A DNA stretch of 64,000 bases, from assembly GCF_023349185.1 (NCBI RefSeq), contig NZ_JAKIKY010000002.1, forward strand, positions 124,001 to 188,000, in the 5' to 3' direction. The position numbers and the translations under genes were made by a program. Below are positions 52,941 through 62,636 of this stretch, in pieces (within the stretch, counting starts at the first letter, position 1; the number at the start of each line of letters is the position of its first letter). The DNA is from Shewanella aquimarina (GTDB lineage Bacteria > Pseudomonadota > Gammaproteobacteria > Enterobacterales > Shewanellaceae). Under the pieces are notes generated by a model. The model was not told the origin of the DNA and searched no databases. It saw nothing but the letters and a program-made list of their open reading frames with translations.

Positions 52941-54638
52941 ATGAGCGACCAGAAATTATCAGTAAACGAGTACCTAAAGACCGACAGTAACTATCTGCGC
53001 GGCACTATCGAAGAGGGGTTAGACACCTCGCTGACCGGTGCCTTCAACGACGCGGATCAGCAGTTGATCAAGTTCCATGGTTTCTACCAGCAGGACGACC
53101 GCGATCTGCGCAACGAGCGTAAGGAACAGAAGCTAGAGCCCCTATACAGCTTCATGTTGCGTGCCCGTGTCGCCGGTGGCGTCTGTACCCCCAAGCAGTG
53201 GCTGGGGGTAGATAAGATTGCCTCGACCCTGACCAGCTCTAACAGCATTCGTCTGACGACCCGCCAGACCTTTCAGTATCACGGCATCCCTAAGCGTAAC
53301 CTCAAGACGCTGATCCAGGATCTGGACAGAGAGGCGCTGGACTCCATCGCCGCCTGTGGCGACGTGAACCGTAATGTAATGTGTAACCCTAACCCGGTAG
53401 AATCCAAGCTGCATCAGCAGGCCTACTACTGGGCCAAGAAGCTGTCGGATAACTACCTGCCACGTACCAAGGCCTACGCCGAGATCTGGCTGGGCGATGA
53501 CAAGGTGGCGGTGAGCGAGAGCGAAGAGGTGGAGCCAGTCTATGGCAAGACCTATCTGCCACGTAAATTTAAGATGGCCGTGGCCGTACCGCCCGATAAC
53601 GACGTGGATGTCTACACCAACGACCTTGGCTTCATCGCCGTGGCCGAAGATGGTGAGCTGGTGGGCTTTAACATGGTGGCCGGTGGTGGCATGGGCTCGA
53701 CCCATGGCGAGGTCGCGACCTTCCCGCGTTTGGGCGACGACTTTGGCTTCATCAAGGCCGAAGACTGCCTCAAGTTTGCCGAGGCCGTGCTCAAGGTGCA
53801 GCGCGATTGGGGTAACCGCTCAGATCGTAAGCAGTCGCGCCTTAAGTACACCATAGTCAAGCATGGTTTTGAGGCCTTCAAGGCAGAAGTGGAACAGCGC
53901 GCCGGAGTAAAATTTGAACCTAAGCGTGAGGTGGTGATCGGCGATCGCGGCGATCGTTACGGCTGGATCAAGGGGGTGGATAATAACTGGCATCTGACCC
54001 TGTTTATCGAGGGGGGCCGTATCAAGGATCTGCCGGGACAACCGCTGCAGACCGGCCTGCGTGAAATAGCCCTGGTACACAAGGGTGATTTTCGCATGAC
54101 CGCCAACCAGAACATCATCATCGCCGGTGTGGCCGAAGAGGATAAGGCGCAGATCGAGGCTATCGCCCGCAGTCATGGCCTGATGGGCAAGTTGATAAGC
54201 CCGACTCGTGGCCACTCCATTGCCTGTGTGGCGCTGCCGACCTGCGCCCTGGCGATGGCCGAGGCCGAGCGTTACTTCCCGGACTTCATGACCAAGGTGG
54301 AGGCGCTGCAGGAGAAGCACGGCTTCCTAGAGCAGCCGATAGTGATCCGCATGACGGGCTGTCCTAACGGCTGTGCGCGCCCCTTCGCCGCCGAAATTGG
54401 CCTGGTGGGTAAGGCGCCTGGTCGCTACAACCTCTACCTGGGAGCGAGTTTCGAGGGGACACGCCTGAACAAACTTTATCGCGAGAACATTCAGGAAGCC
54501 GAGATTCTGGCGGCGCTGGATGAACTGTTTGCCCGCTACGTCAAAGAGCGTGAAGCTGGCGAAACCTTTGGTAACTTCACCGTGCGTGTCGGCGTGGTGA
54601 AGGCGGTTATCGATGCCGCTAAGGATTTCCATGGATAA
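52941..54638 (+). CDS. cysI: Sulfite reductase hemoprotein, beta subunit
   Basis: A 565-residue siroheme and 4Fe-4S enzyme that reduces sulfite to sulfide with six electrons from CysJ. The cluster cysteines are in [15 protein letters not shown] and [12 protein letters not shown] start it at ATG 52941 ([13 protein letters not shown]), which aligns with the family; an in-frame upstream start would add 26 residues. The gap to cysJ is 78 bp. The last 8 bp overlap cysH. Confidence 0.96.
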   Translation: MSDQKLSVNEYLKTDSNYLRGTIEEGLDTSLTGAFNDADQQLIKFHGFYQQDDRDLRNERKEQKLEPLYSFMLRARVAGGVCTPKQWLGVDKIASTLTSSNSIRLTTRQTFQYHGIPKRNLKTLIQDLDREALDSIAACGDVNRNVMCNPNPVESKLHQQAYYWAKKLSDNYLPRTKAYAEIWLGDDKVAVSESEEVEPVYGKTYLPRKFKMAVAVPPDNDVDVYTNDLGFIAVAEDGELVGFNMVAGGGMGSTHGEVATFPRLGDDFGFIKAEDCLKFAEAVLKVQRDWGNRSDRKQSRLKYTIVKHGFEAFKAEVEQRAGVKFEPKREVVIGDRGDRYGWIKGVDNNWHLTLFIEGGRIKDLPGQPLQTGLREIALVHKGDFRMTANQNIIIAGVAEEDKAQIEAIARSHGLMGKLISPTRGHSIACVALPTCALAMAEAERYFPDFMTKVEALQEKHGFLEQPIVIRMTGCPNGCARPFAAEIGLVGKAPGRYNLYLGASFEGTRLNKLYRENIQEAEILAALDELFARYVKEREAGETFGNFTVRVGVVKAVIDAAKDFHG

Positions 54639-55383
54639 TTCAGTGATCTCTGCCCAGGCGCTAAAGGCTCTATTGAGCGCGCCAAAGGTTGAGCAAGATG
54701 CAGAGCTGGCCCGAGTCAACGCCTTCCTGGCGGGACTCACGCCCGCCGAGCGGGTGATCTGGGGCCTGGCTTACCTGCCGGGCACCCATGCGCTGTCATC
54801 GAGCTTCGGTATTCAGGGCGCCGTGATGCTGCATCTGGTCACCCAGGTACAGCAGGATATTCCGGTGATCCTCACGGACACTGGCTATCTGTTTCCCGAG
54901 ACCTATCAGTTTATCGATGAGCTGACCGAGCGACTCAAGCTCAATCTTAAGGTGTACCGCGCGCCCATGACCAGCGCCTGGCAGGAGGCCCGTTTCGGTC
55001 GCCTGTGGGAGCAGGGGCTGGATGGTCTGGAGCAATACAATCGTCTCAACAAGGTGGTCCCGATGCAGACGGCGCTCAAGGAGCTAGAGGTAGGGACCTG
55101 GTTCGCGGGCCTGCGCCGCGCCCAGTCCAGTACTCGCGAGGAGCTGCCGATTCTGGCGATCCATGGCGATCGCTACAAGCTGCTGCCTATTCTGGAGTGG
55201 AGCAACAAGGATGTGCACGAGTATCTCACTAAGCACGACCTGCCTTATCATCCGCTATGGGAGCAGGGCTATGTGTCGGTGGGGGATACCCATTCCAGCC
55301 GCCCATTGGAGCTGGGGATGACCGAAGAGGAGACCCGCTTCAACGGCCTCAAGCGTGAGTGTGGCCTGCACTACGAGATCTAA
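54631..55383 (+). CDS. cysH: PAPS reductase
   Basis: A 250-residue enzyme that reduces 3'-phosphoadenylyl sulfate to sulfite with thioredoxin. It has a PP-loop fold with [15 protein letters not shown] near residue 50 and the catalytic ECGLH near the C-terminus. The extra CC pairs of iron-sulfur APS reductases are not seen, so PAPS is the likely substrate. Start ATG 54631 has AAGGA 5 bases upstream and overlaps the cysI stop. Confidence 0.95.
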   Translation: MDNSVISAQALKALLSAPKVEQDAELARVNAFLAGLTPAERVIWGLAYLPGTHALSSSFGIQGAVMLHLVTQVQQDIPVILTDTGYLFPETYQFIDELTERLKLNLKVYRAPMTSAWQEARFGRLWEQGLDGLEQYNRLNKVVPMQTALKELEVGTWFAGLRRAQSSTREELPILAIHGDRYKLLPILEWSNKDVHEYLTKHDLPYHPLWEQGYVSVGDTHSSRPLELGMTEEETRFNGLKRECGLHYEI

Positions 55384-55856
55384 GGATTGGTGAAACAGGA
55401 GGCTTTATGAGATATAAAGCCTCTAGCGCGCTGATTCATTAGTACTTTCTTCTGATTTGTGTGCTTTTTTACACTTCTTTTGCACACAGTTATGCACAGG
55501 TCAGAAATTTGAACTATAGTGGTAAGTTCCCGTAGATGGTTTTGGATTGTTGTCTGTATCGGAGCCGATTTGGATCCAGTCGCTTTTCTTCCTCTTTTAA
55601 GTGACGGGCAGAGCCGCCGACAAGGTCGAAACCCAACTCGCTTGGCGAGAGCTAGATGTTTGATTGGTCTGCTGGCGCATGCTAATTAATAGCCATAGGC
55701 CCTGGATAGTCCGCTGCGGCTATCCAGGGATCCCCCCGATAATCTTATTTCCCTTTTTATTCATCCATATAGTAATATCGACGCCATTCTTTTCTTACGT
55801 GCTGCCAGCTTGGGATAGGCCCGACTGCCCGCGCGATTTAACAGGGAGTTTATTGA
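55384..55856. other. Long non-coding region with hairpins
   Basis: 473 bp without a convincing gene. It holds the cysH hairpin, hairpins CTCGC-TTG-GCGAG near 55641 and CCTGGATAG (55701-55709) with CTATCCAGG (55720-55728), and A/T-rich stretches. It may be a structured leader of the next gene or a small RNA; I match no known RNA family. Confidence 0.45.
55399..55423 (+). terminator. Hairpin after cysH
   Basis: GAGGCTTTAT and ATAAAGCCTC around a 5-base loop, directly past cysH. It has no U-tract, so it may be a weak or Rho-assisted end. Confidence 0.55.
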
Positions 55857-57572
55857 ATGAAGAAGGCATTAGTGGCGGTGGCAATCCTTGCCATAGGCGC
55901 AGGGGGCTACTGGGCGATGCAGCAGGCGCCTAAGTCCGTAGATAATCAGGTATTGGCCTATGTGCCAGCCGATACACCGCTGTTTTCCGCACAGATTGAG
56001 CCTTTTCCCATAAAGGATTATATCGACGCGCTTCCCGAGGCGCAGAAGCAATACCCTGCAGAGATGAAGACACTGCTGTCTGAGGACGAGGATCCCAGGG
56101 CCCAGTTTATCTTCCGTGTATTGGAGCGCTACTTCGATGCGTCCCAGGATGGGCAGCAGCTAGTCGATACCTTTGGCCTGCCCGACAAGATAACCAGTTA
56201 TTTCTATACCCTGGGTGTGTTGCCGGTGATCAAGCTGGATATCGCCAATCCTCAACACTTCTGGGCGGTACTGGATAAAGCCGAGGCCGATAGCGGCCTG
56301 ACGCACACGGCCAAGCAGCTGGGTGAGGTGAAGTATCGTGCCTATCGTCTTACCGACGAAGGGGAAAGCGAGCGTGTCGATCTGATCGTTGCCATCGACA
56401 AGGGCATGCTGACTCTGACCCTGGAAACCAGTTTCTTCGAGCCTGAGCTGCTTGAAACCGCGCTAGGCATCAAACCCGTTCAGGACTCACTCGCCAAGGC
56501 GGGCACGGTCGATGAGATCATCAAGAAGCACGGTTTTAGCCAGGCGGGTGTTAGCTATCTCAACCATCAAGAGTTAGTTAAGGCGATCACTACCCTGGAC
56601 GGTAACCAGATGGCGCGCCAGCTGACCCAGATCTTTAAGCTTATCCATGACGATCCCTTTGTCGAGCTGCGCACCCAGAGCTGTCAGAGTGAGCTTGCCG
56701 GCATCGCTGCCAACTGGCCCCGCACAGTGATCGGTTATACGGCTCTCGAGGTGCACAACAAGCAGGCCAAGATAGGCTTTAGCACTGTTATCGAGAGCAA
56801 TAATCAGGTGATTCTCGGGGCCCTGAGCCAGATGCGCGGCTTTATTCCGGCCCATACCAAGACGATCGATACGGGTGTGTTTTCTATGGCGCTGGGTATA
56901 GATGTGAATCAGTTTGTGCCTAGCATCTCTAAGATCTGGGATGATCTGCTCACCCCAAGCTATCAGTGCGAGCCGCTGGCGCAGCTACAGGGGGAGATGG
57001 AAGGTCAAAGCCCGGCCATGCTGGGTATGTTTACCGGTATAGCTAACGGTGTGAAAGGGGTTTCCTTCTCGCTGCTCGATTATGCCCTGGAGCAAGGTAC
57101 CCAGCAGGTTTCTCTTAAGGAGCTCGATGCCATAGCGACCCTGTCGGCTGACGATCCGGCCACCCTGTTTAACATGGTGAAGCCTTTCGCACCTGAGCTG
57201 GCCAATGTCAGCCTGCCTAGCGACGGCAGCGCTGTCGATCTCGGCGCCGCGCTGCACCTGCCGCCATCCCTCGGGGTGAGGGCGGAGATGGCACTGAAGG
57301 GACAGCACCTCACCATATACACAGGCGAGAAGAGCAAGGCGATCGCCGATGCACTCGCGGGCGAAGCGCCGAGCGCTAACGGTCTTGTCTCCATGACGGC
57401 GGATTATGCCAAGCTATTTACCCCAGCCATGAACCTGATGGCCATGAGCGGCGAGCCTATTCCTGAGGAGTTAGAGGCGCTAAAAGATTATCGCACTCAG
57501 CTTAAGGTGGAGATGGATATCAATGCCAAGGGTATCGTCTTCGACAGCCTGGTACAGACCCAAAACGACTAG
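55857..57572 (+). CDS. Exported protein, DUF3352-like
   Basis: A 571-residue protein with an N-terminal signal or anchor (MKKALVAVAILAIGAGGYWAM). The mature start VLAYVPADTPLFSAQ resembles DUF3352-type periplasmic proteins. The body is mixed alpha/beta with no visible enzyme motif and one Cys pair (TQSCQSELAG, YQCEPLAQL). AGGGAG lies 8 bases before ATG. The function is unknown. It ends at a strong terminator. Confidence 0.7.
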   Translation: MKKALVAVAILAIGAGGYWAMQQAPKSVDNQVLAYVPADTPLFSAQIEPFPIKDYIDALPEAQKQYPAEMKTLLSEDEDPRAQFIFRVLERYFDASQDGQQLVDTFGLPDKITSYFYTLGVLPVIKLDIANPQHFWAVLDKAEADSGLTHTAKQLGEVKYRAYRLTDEGESERVDLIVAIDKGMLTLTLETSFFEPELLETALGIKPVQDSLAKAGTVDEIIKKHGFSQAGVSYLNHQELVKAITTLDGNQMARQLTQIFKLIHDDPFVELRTQSCQSELAGIAANWPRTVIGYTALEVHNKQAKIGFSTVIESNNQVILGALSQMRGFIPAHTKTIDTGVFSMALGIDVNQFVPSISKIWDDLLTPSYQCEPLAQLQGEMEGQSPAMLGMFTGIANGVKGVSFSLLDYALEQGTQQVSLKELDAIATLSADDPATLFNMVKPFAPELANVSLPSDGSAVDLGAALHLPPSLGVRAEMALKGQHLTIYTGEKSKAIADALAGEAPSANGLVSMTADYAKLFTPAMNLMAMSGEPIPEELEALKDYRTQLKVEMDINAKGIVFDSLVQTQND

Positions 57573-57592
57573 GAATCTGTTGTAAATTCATA

Positions 57593-57629
57593 AAAAAAGC
57601 CCCGAGGCCTGAGCGCACGGGGCTTTTTT
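57593..57629. terminator. Bidirectional terminator
   Basis: AAAAAAGCCCCG and CGGGGCTTTTTT around a 13-base loop, shared by the 55857-57572 gene and the convergent peroxiredoxin gene. Confidence 0.88.
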
Positions 57630-57645
57630 ATCGCTTACTTTTAAC

Positions 57646-58176
57646 TTACTCGGCCTTGGCGATACCTAAGGCAGCTAGGTTGGCGGCAATATCTTCGGCG
57701 GCCGTCTTAGGATGAATGTCCTCATCGATTTTCAATATGGTGCCATCCTCGCCTATGTAGAAGGTCACCCGGCTGGCGACCCGCACCAGGTTGAGTACGT
57801 CATAGGCCTTGGCGGTCTCCTTGCTGGGATCGCTGAGCATAGGGAAATCGGCTTTCTGCTCCTTGGCAAATTTCTGGTTGTCTTCCAGATCATCGACGCT
57901 GGCCATCATGTAGACGGCCTTGAATTGGCGGATGAGATCCCCTTTCTCTACCAGTGACTTGCACTCCAAGGTGCAGCCTCGGGTGTTGGCCATGGGATAC
58001 CAGGCTAAGACCAGCGTCTGTTTGCCCAGATAATCACTGAGCTGATAATAGTGGCCATCGGTAGCCTGAAGCCTGAAATCTGGGGCCTTGTCGCCCACCT
58101 TGAGATCGGTGGCATTGGCCTGCGCGGCAATGATCAGGCTCAGGCCGAGCAGGAGTCTGGTAACTAACTTATTCAT
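57646..58176 (-). CDS. Periplasmic peroxiredoxin (Bcp/AhpC-TSA)
   Basis: A 176-residue thiol peroxidase with signal peptide MNKLVTRLLLGLSLIIAAQANA. The peroxidatic region TRGCTLECKSL near residue 66 holds two Cys five apart as in Bcp-type enzymes. The thioredoxin fold is complete (SDYLGKQTLVLAWYPMA). Being exported, it would remove peroxides in the periplasm. AAGGAAC precedes ATG. It overlaps the 58169-59659 gene by 8 bp, so the two are co-translated. Confidence 0.88.
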   Translation of the reverse strand: MNKLVTRLLLGLSLIIAAQANATDLKVGDKAPDFRLQATDGHYYQLSDYLGKQTLVLAWYPMANTRGCTLECKSLVEKGDLIRQFKAVYMMASVDDLEDNQKFAKEQKADFPMLSDPSKETAKAYDVLNLVRVASRVTFYIGEDGTILKIDEDIHPKTAAEDIAANLAALGIAKAE

Positions 58177-59659
58177 GAGTGTTCCTTTCTGCGTTGCTAG
58201 GGTTATTTATAGGTTGTGTTTGCCCGCTCGCGCCGGGCGCAAACAGGCTGATAAGGTTTTCCCAGTAGACGACCTCATCCAGCGGCTGCTCGATATCGGG
58301 CTGGGTCGGCACGCCCGACAGGGCTTTTCCCGTGGCGTCATATATCTGGGTGGCGTTGAAACTTATCTTAAAGCCACTGTTTGGCAGGGTGAGCTGTTGC
58401 TGTCTGCCATATTCCCCCCGCGTCGCCTCACCCACCACTAAGGTGTCTGGCCAGGTCTTGGCGAAGTGGGCTACCCACTGGCACTGCTGACGACAATCTG
58501 GGCCAATCAGCAGCATCAACTTACCCCGTTTAGGGCGGGGAAGATACGACCAGGGTAGGCTGGCCAGGTGCCAAAACTTGGCCTGCCAGGGGCTAAAACC
58601 GGGTTCCTCTTCGGGCAGGTGTGGCCGGAGCAACTCCAGCTGTAACTGCTCCGCCTGACTCAGGCTAGCGGGCGGCAGGAAGCCTAGGGGCTTGAGGTAG
58701 TCGCTGCGCAGGTTAGGCCCCTTCTTGTAGCGTGCCACCGCCTGCAGGGAGTCTGGCCAGCCCGCCAGTAGCGGCGGTCTGATGTCCGGGCTGAATGTCT
58801 GGGCCAGCAGCCTGAGCAGCTCATCGCCCGCGCCATGAGCCTGGCGCAGATCCAATATGGTGACAGGGCTGGTCAGCGAGCGTTTGAGGCGTCGACCCAG
58901 GGGGCTGTCAGCGGAGAAGCCTGACAGGTCGTAGAGGCCGAAAACTCCCTGGAGATCGACACTTGCCTGGCCGCTCGATTCACTGTTGCTCAGGGTCTGG
59001 GGAGGCTTGCTGGTCAGCGTCAGGCTGAGCTGGCGGCCGTTGCCCTGTTCATCGCTGAGGGTGAGGCGGCACTGCTTTCTAGCGACTAGGCCTATCTCGC
59101 GTCTGAGCATGGCGATCATCGAAAGGTATCTCGCCTGTTCACTGGCGGTATCGGCCAGGCTGGGGGGGAGAAAGTGTCTGGCGGCGTCTATCCATAGCGC
59201 GATGGGCAGGCCATCGATATGGGTGATAATGGGCGCCTCACTGTCCAGCGGGCGATTGTCCTGGGTCAGCGCCAGCCATTTATCGTCTAACTTGCGCAGC
59301 TTGATCGGCAGATAGGCCTGGGCGGTGACACCCTCGAGCCGGGCGCTGGGATCGTCTATGGCCGTCAGTACCTTAAGCAGTTGCTGGGCAAATAGCTGAC
59401 GCTCACCGCCCAGGGGCAGCTGGCCCCGGGCCTTGTTGATCTGGGTATCCAGGTTCACTAAGTGCTGGGGGGAGGTGGCCGCGCTGGCGGAGTATTGGCT
59501 GAGATGTTGTTGCAGGTAGTTAAGATCAGACTGCATCTCCCGCGCCGAGAGCTGCGGCTTGGGCGGCTCCTCGCGCAGGGCGATCACCGTCAGCTGGATG
59601 CAGCTCAGCAACATGATGAGGCCGAAGCCATTGATGATGCTCTGGTGTCCGAATTTCAT
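58169..59659 (-). CDS. S41-like protease fold, probably inactive
   Basis: A 496-residue exported protein with an N-terminal anchor. The C-terminal part matches the S41/C-terminal processing protease core: LVVGEATRGEYGRQQQLTLPNS near residue 420, then ATGKALSGVPTQPDI. The strand that should carry the catalytic Ser (SAAE-type) reads DCRQQCQWVAHF, so Ser is replaced by Gln or Cys. PDZ and other parts are not clear. It is likely a catalytically dead relative or a Cys variant. It is coupled to the peroxiredoxin gene. Confidence 0.65.
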   Translation of the reverse strand: MKFGHQSIINGFGLIMLLSCIQLTVIALREEPPKPQLSAREMQSDLNYLQQHLSQYSASAATSPQHLVNLDTQINKARGQLPLGGERQLFAQQLLKVLTAIDDPSARLEGVTAQAYLPIKLRKLDDKWLALTQDNRPLDSEAPIITHIDGLPIALWIDAARHFLPPSLADTASEQARYLSMIAMLRREIGLVARKQCRLTLSDEQGNGRQLSLTLTSKPPQTLSNSESSGQASVDLQGVFGLYDLSGFSADSPLGRRLKRSLTSPVTILDLRQAHGAGDELLRLLAQTFSPDIRPPLLAGWPDSLQAVARYKKGPNLRSDYLKPLGFLPPASLSQAEQLQLELLRPHLPEEEPGFSPWQAKFWHLASLPWSYLPRPKRGKLMLLIGPDCRQQCQWVAHFAKTWPDTLVVGEATRGEYGRQQQLTLPNSGFKISFNATQIYDATGKALSGVPTQPDIEQPLDEVVYWENLISLFAPGASGQTQPINNPSNAERNTHE

Positions 59660-59703
59660 TCTACTTCCTAATGCGAGCGGCGAGCATAGCGCGCCGCCTA
59701 TGG

Positions 59704-60630
59704 TTAGAGAATGTCGTTGATCGCGAAACCTATGCCGATCCGTTGGGTATGGGCGTTGTAGTCGATGAGACTCTCGCCATAGCCGTTAAAATACTGCGTG
59801 TAGAGACGCAGATTGCCAATGATGGGATAGCTCCAGGTAAATTCCACCGCGCCGCGATTCGGACTCTCCAGGTTGTTGCGCAGCATCAGCGAGAATCTAT
59901 GTTTATCAACCCCATAGACCCCCATGAGCTCGAAGTTGCCCATGTAATCCAAGATGTCCGGATTATCATCCCCTCTGGGTGAGTCGGGCGTCTCTTTTTC
60001 ATCTTCCGGTATGCGCCACCACACCTTGCCCGCGAGGGCAAAGGGGCCGCTATCGAACACCATGGTGCCATAGATACGGTTCCAGCTACGGGAGAGATCA
60101 CCTGACTTGCCGTTGGATTGGTGCACGGCGCCCACCCCCCAGAAGGAGTTGGTCAGCGGACCTATCTGCCAGTCGTTGTTGAACAGCATGAAGATCTCAG
60201 GTTCATGGTTGGTTTCGCGAAACGGCGAAGAGATATCCTTGTTGTACACCTGCCAGTAAGACTGGTTGGTGTAGGCGAAAAACAGGTGGCCGTTGTCGCC
60301 GAAGACGTTATACATCAGGGGAAACTTAAAGCTTATCTGGAACTTGGCTTCCAGATTATCGATTTCCGAATTGTGCTCGTCTAGCTTGTCGGCAAAGGGC
60401 GCCATATTTGGAGAGCTGTTGTAGGTCACGGGCAGAATATAGTTGACCTTGTGAGGCGTGATCACGAAGGGCCTCTCAGAGGTGGCCAGCTCATCCTCGA
60501 CGCGCTGGTCGAGCAGCGAACCATCCGCTTTGGTTTTCTCCTCTGCCGTGGGCTCGGCGCCGAGGCAGGTCACAGGCAGTGAGCATAGGCCGAATAGGGT
60601 AAGCCATTTAAGGTATTGGGTGGTTTGCAT
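59704..60630 (-). CDS. pldA: Outer membrane phospholipase A
   Basis: A 308-residue beta-barrel phospholipase OMPLA, which cleaves phospholipids in the outer leaflet after outer-membrane damage. Signal peptide MQTTQYLKWLTLFGLCSLPVTCLGA. The catalytic His and Ser are in GAVHQSNGKSGDLSRSWNR near residue 170, which also carries the conserved Asn (WNR). A barrel-like end with a hydrophobic C-terminus is seen. GAGG lies 8 bases upstream. The 233 bp before it also serve cobA. Confidence 0.93.
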   Translation of the reverse strand: MQTTQYLKWLTLFGLCSLPVTCLGAEPTAEEKTKADGSLLDQRVEDELATSERPFVITPHKVNYILPVTYNSSPNMAPFADKLDEHNSEIDNLEAKFQISFKFPLMYNVFGDNGHLFFAYTNQSYWQVYNKDISSPFRETNHEPEIFMLFNNDWQIGPLTNSFWGVGAVHQSNGKSGDLSRSWNRIYGTMVFDSGPFALAGKVWWRIPEDEKETPDSPRGDDNPDILDYMGNFELMGVYGVDKHRFSLMLRNNLESPNRGAVEFTWSYPIIGNLRLYTQYFNGYGESLIDYNAHTQRIGIGFAINDIL

Positions 60631-60863
60631 CCTTGTTTCCTCTCGTGTCGCAAGCTTAGCGCGTCGTCTCCAAATCTAGCCTATGTTTTAACATTTGAGT
60701 CCGCCGCGTGCACCTATTTTAATTCTGTCTATTTGATTTGCTTAATTAAAAAACGGGTCAACCTTGTTAATAACCAAAAGGAATAAAACCTAATTAATTT
60801 CTATTTTTTAAGGAATAAGAATGACGCTATATTAGCCTCATCACTATTGTATGAGATGCGGAT

Positions 60864-61685
60864 ATGGAACTAATTACTCTACCCGGGCAGCAGGCACAGG
60901 GCAAAGTCTGGCTTGTGGGCGCAGGCCCAGGCGACATTGAGCTGTTAACGCTCAAGGCCTACCGCATCTTAAAGAAGGCCGACGTGGTCTTGTTCGATGC
61001 CTTGGTGAGTGAGGAGATCTTGGCGCTTGCGCCCAAGGACGCCGAGCTGATCGCCGTGGGTAAGCGCGCCGGTAAACACAGCGCCGCCCAGGAGGAGATC
61101 AACCAGCTGTTGGTGACCAAGGCCTATACCCGCAAGAATGTGGTGCGCCTCAAGGGGGGCGACCCCTTCATCTTCGGCCGTGGCGGCGAAGAGCTGGAGA
61201 CGCTCGTTGAGGCGGGGGTTGAGTTCGAGGTGGTGCCAGGCATCACGGCGGCCAGCGGCACCTCTGCCTACGCAGGTATTCCCCTGACCCACAGGGATCA
61301 TGCCCAGGGGGTCACCTTCATCACGGGGCACTGCAAGCTTGAGAGCTGCCCCATGGACTGGCAGGCCTATGCCAACAGCGCCAATACCCTGGTGGTGTAT
61401 ATGGGGATCCTCAACGCCGCCAGCATCCAAGATGGGCTGATCTCGGCCGGGCGCTCGCCCAACACGCCGGTGGCAATCGTCTCTAAGGCGACCACGGCGG
61501 CGCAGCAGCGTTTCATCGGTACCTTAGGAGAGCTGGCCGAACTGGCGGCGGACCCGGCGCTGGAGATGCCCGCCCTGATGATTATTGGTGAAGTGGTTGG
61601 CCTGGCCGATAGCCTGCACTGGTTCAATCCGGAAACCAGCCCTAAGACCCTGGATGCGACAGTAAAGCAGTCGCTGGGTCAGTAA
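60864..61685 (+). CDS. cobA: Uroporphyrinogen-III C-methyltransferase
   Basis: A 273-residue SAM-dependent methyltransferase making precorrin-2, the first step to siroheme, the cofactor of CysI encoded at 52941-54638. [18 protein letters not shown] at the start and [13 protein letters not shown] near residue 98 are family signatures. No CysG-type oxidase/ferrochelatase domain is fused, so a separate one must act. Confidence 0.93.
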   Translation: MELITLPGQQAQGKVWLVGAGPGDIELLTLKAYRILKKADVVLFDALVSEEILALAPKDAELIAVGKRAGKHSAAQEEINQLLVTKAYTRKNVVRLKGGDPFIFGRGGEELETLVEAGVEFEVVPGITAASGTSAYAGIPLTHRDHAQGVTFITGHCKLESCPMDWQAYANSANTLVVYMGILNAASIQDGLISAGRSPNTPVAIVSKATTAAQQRFIGTLGELAELAADPALEMPALMIIGEVVGLADSLHWFNPETSPKTLDATVKQSLGQ

Positions 61686-61708
61686 TCTACTTTTCAGTAA
61701 TCAGCTTT

Positions 61709-62545
61709 TCAGTATTCTACTTTAAAGTCTTTCTTGAATAGTGCCTGCAGCGCGCGGGCGTACTCTTCATCAGCCTTGGGGCGCACCAGCTGCGCCAACT
61801 CGTCGCCGGTCGGCGTCAGTCGATAATAGCTAAACACCAGATGGCCGTGCTTAGGCGTCAGCGTCATCCGCTTGCCCGATAGGGTAAAGCTGATGGGATT
61901 CTTGGCGTTGAGCTGGCCCGTCTCAAACTCGCTCCTGTGTAATAGGCCCGCATCCACCAGGGTGAGTACAGAGGAGTAGGGCAGACCAAATTGCGACAGG
62001 GCGATCTGGGTGGTATCCGTCTTGCGAAACAGCTGACCTATGCCGCCGGCGTGGCGAAAGCCGATCACCAGCTTGAGCTTAGATTCGTTGTTGAAGGTCA
62101 CCGCCATGCCCAGCGCCTTCTCGAACATCTGCGCCTCTTTGTGGGTCAACTGCTTAAGTGTGGCCAGACTCCTGAGGCTAAAGCTGCCGGGACTGGTGAT
62201 CTCATTGGCCAGAATGCGTCCCCACAGCGCCTGCATGTTGCGGTTGTGGATCTGTTCTGCCAGCTGAAAGAACTGGTGGATCCAATCGGGGTCGAGATCC
62301 GCCCCGGTGACGTCCGACGGCGTGTGGGAGAGGGCGATGGCGTAGACGTTTTCCAGGTTGGCCTGATACTGGCTGGCGAGCTTGCGCAGGCGATGGTCGG
62401 AGCGCTCGGCCACAGAGGCCTGGGAGGGGCGATAATCCTCGTCGCTGCCCAGGCCGATCAGGTGGCCGAGTTGCAGGGCCTTGCGGCGGGCAGATACGTC
62501 GGGTTGGTTCGACCCTGAATTGGATAGCTTAACGATCTCGGCCAT
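61709..62545 (-). CDS. TIGR03899-like conserved protein
   Basis: A 278-residue soluble protein that I place in the TIGR03899 family known from Vibrio and Shewanella. WIHQFFQLAEQIHNRNMQALWGRILANEI near residue 90 is distinctive. The role is unknown. It is convergent with cobA over a 23-bp gap. Confidence 0.65.
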   Translation of the reverse strand: MAEIVKLSNSGSNQPDVSARRKALQLGHLIGLGSDEDYRPSQASVAERSDHRLRKLASQYQANLENVYAIALSHTPSDVTGADLDPDWIHQFFQLAEQIHNRNMQALWGRILANEITSPGSFSLRSLATLKQLTHKEAQMFEKALGMAVTFNNESKLKLVIGFRHAGGIGQLFRKTDTTQIALSQFGLPYSSVLTLVDAGLLHRSEFETGQLNAKNPISFTLSGKRMTLTPKHGHLVFSYYRLTPTGDELAQLVRPKADEEYARALQALFKKDFKVEY

Positions 62546-62636
62546 AATCTTTTCTTGTGAATAATCTTATCTTAGGTTGCCCTATTGTCAGATTCTATCT
62601 GAATTTCGCCCAAGGCCCTAGCCCCAACCCCTAGCT

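Noticed and set aside
53142-53705. 187-residue open frame antisense to cysI
   Set aside because: It lies entirely inside the conserved cysI reading frame; a shadow frame.
55430-55850. c-di-GMP or other known riboswitch, or Spot 42-like RNA, before the DUF3352-like gene
   Set aside because: The conserved cores I know for these RNAs are absent; only generic hairpins are seen.
55664-55933. 89-residue open frame upstream of the DUF3352-like gene
   Set aside because: It covers hairpins and runs into the real gene in another frame; no ribosome-binding site.
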